Shown here: positions 59,372-64,000 of the stretch, in pieces
Layout of the letters: each line of letters begins with the position of its first letter
Position numbering within the stretch: position 1 is the stretch's first letter
Source: an uncultured Oscillibacter sp.
Lineage (GTDB): Bacteria; Bacillota; Clostridia; Oscillospirales; Oscillospiraceae
Reading direction: 5' to 3'
Assembly (NCBI GenBank): GCA_900544615.1
Contig: UQVS01000010.1
Location: 1-64,000 of the forward strand
DNA length: 64,000 bases
Position numbers and translations under genes: made by a program
Notes under the pieces: generated by a model
Told to the model about the DNA's origin: nothing
Seen by the model: only the letters and a program-made list of their open reading frames with translations
Databases searched by the model: none

Positions 59372-60427
59372 TTAGATTCCGCCCAGCAGGGCGTCGTATA
59401 CGGCGATGGCTGCCGCGGCTTCCACACAGGGAACGGCTCTGGGGACGATGCAGGGATCGTGCCGCCCCACCACCCGCAGTGCTTCCGGCGTCAGGGTGTG
59501 CAGGTTCACGCTCCGCTGTTCTTTGGCAATGGAGGGCGTGGGCTTGAACGCCGCCCGGAAGGTGAGGGGCATCCCGTCGGTAATGCCGCCCAGAATGCCG
59601 CCGCAGTGGTTGGTGACGGTGCGGATCTGCCCGTTTTCCACGGTGAAGGGGTCGTTATTCTCACTGCCCCGCAGCCGTGCAGCTTCAAAGCCGATGCCGA
59701 ATTCAATGCCCTTGACGGCGGGGATCCCGAATACAATGGAGGCAATGCGGCCCTCCATACCGTCAAACAGCGGGCCGCCCAGACCTGCGGGCAGACCCAG
59801 CACGGCACATTCCACCACGCCGCCTACGGAGTCACCCTCCGCCTTGGCGGCGGCAATAGCCGCCTGCATGGCCGCCCCTGCGGCGTCGTCTGCCGCAGGG
59901 AAGGGCTTGCCCGCCGTGGAGACGGTCAGGGGGGTGGGATCCTCCACCGTTCCGATGGAGGCGATGCGGCTGATAACGGTAATTCCCCGCTTTTCCAGCA
60001 GCTGAAAGCAGATGCCTCCGGCAATGCACAGGGGGGCTGTCAGCCGCCCGGAAAAAGCGCCGCCGCCGGCGTAATCCTGATGTCCGCCGTATTTCACCTG
60101 AGCGGTGTAGTCGGCGTGGCCGGGGCGGGGGACCACCGCAAGATTGGCGTAGTCCCCGGAGCGGGTGTTGGTGTTGCGGATGATGGCGGTAAGGGGCGCG
60201 CCGCAGGTGACATTTTCCACCAGCCCGGAGAGAAATTCCGGCGCGTCGGCCTCCTTGCGAGGGGTGGACCAGGCGTTCTGCCCCGGTGCGCGGCGTTTCA
60301 GGAAGGCTTGCAGGGCCTCCATGTCGATGGCTTCTCCGGCCGGCAGTCCTTCCAGCGTCATGCCAATGGCCGGTGCGTGGGACTGACCGAAGATGGTCAG
60401 GCGCAGGTGTTCTCCGTACTGGCTCAT
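59372..60427 (-). CDS. aroC: Chorismate synthase
   Basis: A 351-residue FMN-dependent enzyme that makes chorismate from EPSP. It opens GEHLRLTIFGQSHAPAIGMTLEGLPAGE. GHADYTAQVKYGGHQDYAGGGAFSGRLTA, GDSVGGVVECAVLGLPAGLGGPLFD and RHDPCIVPRAVPC are family signatures. The start at 60427 overlaps the aroA stop by four bases. Confidence 0.97.
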   Translation of the reverse strand: MSQYGEHLRLTIFGQSHAPAIGMTLEGLPAGEAIDMEALQAFLKRRAPGQNAWSTPRKEADAPEFLSGLVENVTCGAPLTAIIRNTNTRSGDYANLAVVPRPGHADYTAQVKYGGHQDYAGGGAFSGRLTAPLCIAGGICFQLLEKRGITVISRIASIGTVEDPTPLTVSTAGKPFPAADDAAGAAMQAAIAAAKAEGDSVGGVVECAVLGLPAGLGGPLFDGMEGRIASIVFGIPAVKGIEFGIGFEAARLRGSENNDPFTVENGQIRTVTNHCGGILGGITDGMPLTFRAAFKPTPSIAKEQRSVNLHTLTPEALRVVGRHDPCIVPRAVPCVEAAAAIAVYDALLGGI

Positions 60428-61680
60428 AAGGCTCCTCCTTTCAAAGCGTCCAGATCCTCCCAGAACCGGGGATAGGATTTGGAAACGCACTCGCTGCCGC
60501 TGACGGAAACGGCGCTTTCGCAGATGCACGCCGCCACAGCGGCGGACATGGCGATGCGATGGTCGCCGCAGGCGTCGGCGGTGCCGCCGGTGAGACGGCC
60601 GGCTCCGTGAACGATCAGCCCGCTGGGCTGCTCCTCCACGCTGCCGCCCAGAGCAGTCAGCAGCTGCGCTGTGGTGCGGAGCCGGTCAGATTCCTTCAGC
60701 CGGAGCCGCCCGGCATTGAAAATATGGGTATCGCCCACCGCTCCGGCGGCGGCCACAGACAGCACCGGGATCAGATCGGGGATCGGCCCGGCATCGATGG
60801 CAACGCTGTTCAGCTCGCCCCGACGGACGGTCACGGCATCATTTTCCACGGAGATTCTGGCGCCCATGGCGGCCAGAATATTCAGCACGGCCCGGTCGCC
60901 CTGAGAGGAGGCCGGGGCCAGACCGCGTACCGTGACTCCCTTCGGAGACAACGCGCCCATGCACAGGAAAAAGGCGGCGTTGGACCAGTCGCCCTCGGCA
61001 GAAAGCTGGGCGGGGAACTGGCAGCGCTGTCTGCCGCAGATGTGCCAGGTGCTTCCGGCTTTCCGCAGGGAGACGCCGCCCCGCCGGAGGGCGTCCTCCG
61101 TCATGGTGACGTAGGCGGCGGATTCCAGCTCGCCGGTTACCGTGAGGGCGCTGCCGCTGTCCAGCAGGGGCAGCGCCATAAGCAGGCCGGAAATATACTG
61201 GGAGGAAACGTTGCCGGGAAGGGAAAATTCACCGGGACACAGCTGGCCGCTGCTGTAAAGCAGGTCGTTTTCCTGACGGATGGTCATGCCGTGGGCGGTC
61301 AGCACCGCATCCAGCGGATGCAGCGGACGCTGGGGCAGGCGCCCCTCCATGTGAAAGACCACACTGGCACCCAGCGCGCCTGCCACCGGCAGAAGAAAGC
61401 GCAGGGTGGAGCCGCTTTCCCCGCAAGGAAGATGGCACAGTCCTTCCGGTACGGCTTCAATGGGCTGCACGGTGATAAGATCGCCGCTGACGGCGATCTC
61501 CGCGCCCAGCGCGTTGAGGCAGCCGATGGTGGCGGCGATATCCTTGGAAATTCCCAGACAGCGGATGGTGACCGGCGTCTGTCCCAGCGCGGCGCAGATC
61601 AGCAGCCGGTGGGCCTGAGACTTGGAAGCGGGGATGGAAACGGTTCCCGTCCGGGAACCGGGCTGAACGGTCTGATTCAT
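60424..61680 (-). CDS. aroA: 3-phosphoshikimate 1-carboxyvinyltransferase (EPSP synthase)
   Basis: A 418-residue enzyme. Substrate motifs are IPASKSQAHRLLI near the N-terminus, CGESGSTLRFLLP, GNVSSQYISGLLMALP, PDLIPVLSVAAAGA and AGRLRLKESDRLRTTAQLL. The PEP/glyphosate-contact segment reads CGESGSTLR. GGGAGGG precedes the start at 61680, which overlaps the aroB stop by four bases. Confidence 0.97.
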   Translation of the reverse strand: MNQTVQPGSRTGTVSIPASKSQAHRLLICAALGQTPVTIRCLGISKDIAATIGCLNALGAEIAVSGDLITVQPIEAVPEGLCHLPCGESGSTLRFLLPVAGALGASVVFHMEGRLPQRPLHPLDAVLTAHGMTIRQENDLLYSSGQLCPGEFSLPGNVSSQYISGLLMALPLLDSGSALTVTGELESAAYVTMTEDALRRGGVSLRKAGSTWHICGRQRCQFPAQLSAEGDWSNAAFFLCMGALSPKGVTVRGLAPASSQGDRAVLNILAAMGARISVENDAVTVRRGELNSVAIDAGPIPDLIPVLSVAAAGAVGDTHIFNAGRLRLKESDRLRTTAQLLTALGGSVEEQPSGLIVHGAGRLTGGTADACGDHRIAMSAAVAACICESAVSVSGSECVSKSYPRFWEDLDALKGGAL

Positions 61681-62735
61681 TGAATCCCTCCCGCTTTCAG
61701 CCATCCGGCAACCTCAGCCGCCGGGACGGGTTCCGTCCGGCACCGGCCCATGGCCTCCGGCACTACGAATTTGGTTACGCTGCCGCTGCGCTTTTTGTCG
61801 GCTTCGGCGGCTTTCTGAATGTCTGCCAGCGGATAGGAAACCTCCGTGGGCAGGCCGTATTGTTTCAGAATGTCCAGCACCTGCGGCAGCAGGGCGGGAT
61901 CGCAGATGCCCTTTTCCACGGCGGCGCGGGTGATGGCGGCCAATCCGATGGCCACACCCTCGCCGTGCAGGATGGTGAAATTGCTGCACGCCTCTACCGC
62001 GTGGCCGATGGTGTGGCCCAGATTCAGCAGGGCGCGCTGACCGCGGTCGAATTCATCGTTTTGCACCACGTCCCGCTTCATGCCCACGCAGGCGGCAATG
62101 ACCGGCTCAAACTGCTCCCGGATGGGGGTGGTTTTCAACTGCTGAAACAGTTCCGGGCTGAAGAGAACCGCCGTTTTGATGATCTCGGCGCAGCCTGCCC
62201 GGTATTCGGCATCCGGCAGGGTTTCCAGCAGCGCCGGGTCGCACAGCACCAGAGCGGGCTGGTAAAAGCAGCCGGCCTGATTCTTGCCGCTGTCCAGATC
62301 CACGGCGGTTTTACCGCCTACGGAGGAGTCCACCATGGACAGCAGGGTGGTGGGGACCTGAATGTAAGCGATGCCCCGCTGATAGGTGGCGGCGGTGAAA
62401 CCGGCCAGATCCCCTACAACACCGCCGCCCAGAGCGATGATGAGATCGCTCCGGGTGAAACGGCGGTCGCAGAGAAAATTCAGTGCCTGACCGTAAGTGT
62501 TCAGATTTTTATGCTGCTCGCCGTGGGGGAATACGAAACGCTCCACCTGAAATCCGGCGTCTGTCAGGGATCGCTCCGCCAGACCGCCGTACAGAGGGGA
62601 TACCGTGTCGTCGGATATGATGGCGGCCCGGCGACCGGGAAGAAGCCCTGCCGCCAGAGAACCGAGCCGGGAGAGCAGGCCGTGCTCAATGGCCACGTCG
62701 TAGGCGCGGGAAGCCGCTACATGGATGGTAGTCAC
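61677..62735 (-). CDS. aroB: 3-dehydroquinate synthase
   Basis: A 352-residue NAD- and metal-dependent enzyme. FPHGEQHKNLNTY, LIIALGGGVVGDLAGFTAATYQRGI, QVPTTLLSMVDSSVGGKTAVDL and LNLGHTIGHAVEA with HGEGVAIG supply the NAD-binding and metal-ligand residues. It is coupled to tyrA (4-base overlap). Confidence 0.97.
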   Translation of the reverse strand: MTTIHVAASRAYDVAIEHGLLSRLGSLAAGLLPGRRAAIISDDTVSPLYGGLAERSLTDAGFQVERFVFPHGEQHKNLNTYGQALNFLCDRRFTRSDLIIALGGGVVGDLAGFTAATYQRGIAYIQVPTTLLSMVDSSVGGKTAVDLDSGKNQAGCFYQPALVLCDPALLETLPDAEYRAGCAEIIKTAVLFSPELFQQLKTTPIREQFEPVIAACVGMKRDVVQNDEFDRGQRALLNLGHTIGHAVEACSNFTILHGEGVAIGLAAITRAAVEKGICDPALLPQVLDILKQYGLPTEVSYPLADIQKAAEADKKRSGSVTKFVVPEAMGRCRTEPVPAAEVAGWLKAGGIQ

Positions 62736-63565
62736 CGGCCGTCCACCTCCTCCTTCCGCTTCCGGCCGTCGTCCAGCAGCTGGATCAGGCCGGGCAGGTC
62801 GTCATGCTCCATGGCGTCCTGATACTGGCGGAGATTGTCGATCAGGGTGTTCAGCTCTGCCATAAGGAAATCCTTGTTTTCCAGAAACAGCTCTGCCCAC
62901 ATTTTGGGGGCCAGCCATGCCACTCTGGTCATATCCTTGTAGCTGCCGGCGGAAAAGCCCTTGTGAAGCCCTGCCGTGGGGCTTTTGATATAGGCGTTGG
63001 ACACCACATGGGCCAGCTGGGAGGTGAAGGCGATCATCTCGTCGTGCTGCTCTGCCGTGGTGACGGAGAACCGGCTGAACCCGGCGGGAGCCAGCAGCTC
63101 CTTGACGCGGCTCAGCAGCTCGATGTCGTTGTGATTGGCGGGTACCAGCACCATGGGCGCGTTGTGGAACATGGTGGCGGTGGCGTATTTGAAGCCGGAG
63201 TTATGGGTGCCGGCCATGGGGTGGCCGCCCAGATAGGTAAAGCCGAACTGCTTTGCCAGCGGGAAGCAGGCGGTGCAGACCACCCGCTTGGTGCCGCAGC
63301 AGTCGATGACCACCGGCTTGGGGCCGATGTGGGCGGCGTGCTGCTTCAGGTAGCCGACTGCGGCGGAGGGAATCACGGCAATGAGGATCAGGTCGCAGGT
63401 GGAGAGGGTCTCATCCGTCAGGGGACCGTTCACCGTGCCGGAGAGGACGGCGAAGTCATAGGTGGATCGGTCGGTGTCAAACGCCAGAACAGTATGTCCG
63501 GCTGCGTGGTAGGCTTTGGCAAAGGAGCCGCCGATGAGCCCCAGACCTACAATTCCAACGGTCAT
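62732..63565 (-). CDS. tyrA: Prephenate dehydrogenase
   Basis: A 277-residue TyrA. The Rossmann motif is VGIVGLGLIGGSFAKAYH. GGHPMAGTHNSGF is the substrate-contact loop, and LAHVVSNAYIKSP and FSAGSYKDMTRVAWLAPKMW are C-terminal helical blocks. There is no fused mutase or ACT domain. It makes 4-hydroxyphenylpyruvate for tyrosine. The start at 63565 overlaps the aroF stop by four bases. Confidence 0.96.
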   Translation of the reverse strand: MTVGIVGLGLIGGSFAKAYHAAGHTVLAFDTDRSTYDFAVLSGTVNGPLTDETLSTCDLILIAVIPSAAVGYLKQHAAHIGPKPVVIDCCGTKRVVCTACFPLAKQFGFTYLGGHPMAGTHNSGFKYATATMFHNAPMVLVPANHNDIELLSRVKELLAPAGFSRFSVTTAEQHDEMIAFTSQLAHVVSNAYIKSPTAGLHKGFSAGSYKDMTRVAWLAPKMWAELFLENKDFLMAELNTLIDNLRQYQDAMEHDDLPGLIQLLDDGRKRKEEVDGR

Positions 63566-64000
63566 TTCGTCACAACCTCCCGCAGCGCCCGGATCTTGCC
63601 CATCAGCGCATCGAACTGCTCCGGCCGCAGGGACTGCGCGCCGTCGCACAGGGCGTGGATGGGATCGTTGTGTACCTCAATGATGAGGCCGTCCGCGTTG
63701 CAGGCGGTGGCGGCCATGGCCATGGGGGAGACCAGCCGGTTGATGCCGGTGGCGTGGCTGGGATCCACGATGACGGGCAGATGGCTCAGCTCATGGAGCA
63801 TGGGGACGGCAGCCAGATCCAGCGTGTTGCGGGTGTAGTCGTCAAAGGTGCGGATGCCACGCTCACAGAGAATGACCTGCTCGTTGCCGTTGGCCATGAT
63901 GTACTCGGCGCTCATCAGCAGCTCCTTCAGTGTGTTGGCAAGGCCGCGCTTGAGGAGAATGGGCTTGTGGAGCTTGCCCAGTTCCCGCAGCAGGTCAAAA
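63562..64000 (-). CDS. aroF: 3-deoxy-7-phosphoheptulonate (DAHP) synthase, 3' part
   Basis: This is the C-terminal 145 residues; the 5' end lies beyond the right edge. The blocks KPILLKRGLANTLKELL, YIMANGNEQVILCERGIRTFD, LPVIVDPSHATG and EVHNDPIHALCDGAQSL belong to the type I-beta (KdsA-like) DAHP synthases, which catalyse the first step of the shikimate pathway. It would be the first gene seen of the leftward aro operon. Confidence 0.95.
   Translation of the reverse strand, partial: FDLLRELGKLHKPILLKRGLANTLKELLMSAEYIMANGNEQVILCERGIRTFDDYTRNTLDLAAVPMLHELSHLPVIVDPSHATGINRLVSPMAMAATACNADGLIIEVHNDPIHALCDGAQSLRPEQFDALMGKIRALREVVTK

Noticed and set aside
1..64000. tRNA, rRNA, prophage, insertion sequence or replication origin
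   Set aside because: Scanned for tRNA T-arm patterns with matching acceptor ends, transposase or integrase motifs, and DnaA-box clusters; nothing convincing was seen by eye.

Overview
The window looks like a chromosomal segment of a GC-rich gut Firmicute of class Clostridia, most likely the Oscillospirales (Oscillibacter/Dysosmobacter-like). This is inferred from: an hrcA-grpE-dnaK-dnaJ heat-shock operon behind a CIRCE operator; a tetrahydrofolate riboswitch in front of folT; an M-box in front of mgtE; strong AGGAGG-type ribosome binding sites; sigma-A promoters with 17-bp spacers; an S-layer-homology surface protein; and strongly G/C-ending codons. I saw no rRNA, tRNA, CRISPR array, insertion sequence or phage module.

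Layout. 1-1470: the end of an unknown gene, a degenerate stretch, and tcdA carrying an amber codon at its fourth codon. 1538-7476: a methionine-uptake operon metN-metI-metQ followed by a D-aminoacylase and an aminotransferase, preceded by what reads as a complete methionine/cysteine-rich leader-peptide attenuator. 7660-13399: a membrane protein, a split ThrE-type exporter, an FMN-dependent hydroxy-acid oxidizing protein, a DUF4349 lipoprotein behind an ECF-like promoter, an MBL-fold hydrolase and an SGNH hydrolase. 13469-20400: a leftward set (cysteine desulfurase, MATE exporter, rlmA) and a rightward set (lipoprotein, mtaB, HD phosphohydrolase, LysR regulator) that start from face-to-face promoters. 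20522-24711: an esterase, a GntP-type permease, a 3-hydroxybutyrate-dehydrogenase-like SDR and a 3-hydroxyacyl-CoA dehydrogenase; the first two genes are visibly more AT-rich than their surroundings. 25223-28862: a large surface protein (beta-helix, von Willebrand A domain, three SLH domains) broken by one extra T.

29126-36656: THF-riboswitch-controlled folT, then the hrcA-grpE-pspC-dnaK-dnaJ operon, a PHP phosphatase and rpiB. 36689-42636: a GH-like membrane-anchored protein, an MBL hydrolase, mutY, small membrane/zinc-ribbon proteins, tdk, a radical SAM protein and an AT-rich small membrane protein. 42722-46562, leftward: mgtE with its M-box, and recG. 46892-54975, rightward: a BMP-family nucleoside ABC transporter (binding protein, ATPase, two permeases) followed by purA and purB, so purine salvage sits next to AMP synthesis. 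55113-64000, leftward: thyA-folA, then a tightly overlapping aromatic amino acid operon in the order aroF-tyrA-aroB-aroA-aroC-pheA-aroE/aroK fusion-aroQ; aroF runs off the right edge.

The most interesting signal is the metNIQ leader at 1538-1815. A consensus promoter, a 40-codon ORF with 7 Met and 4 Cys codons and a good ribosome binding site, an antiterminator strand starting at its stop codon, and an intrinsic terminator that ends six bases before the metN ribosome binding site together form a coherent ribosome-mediated attenuator. Clostridia normally use SAM riboswitches or T-boxes here, and neither was recognised.
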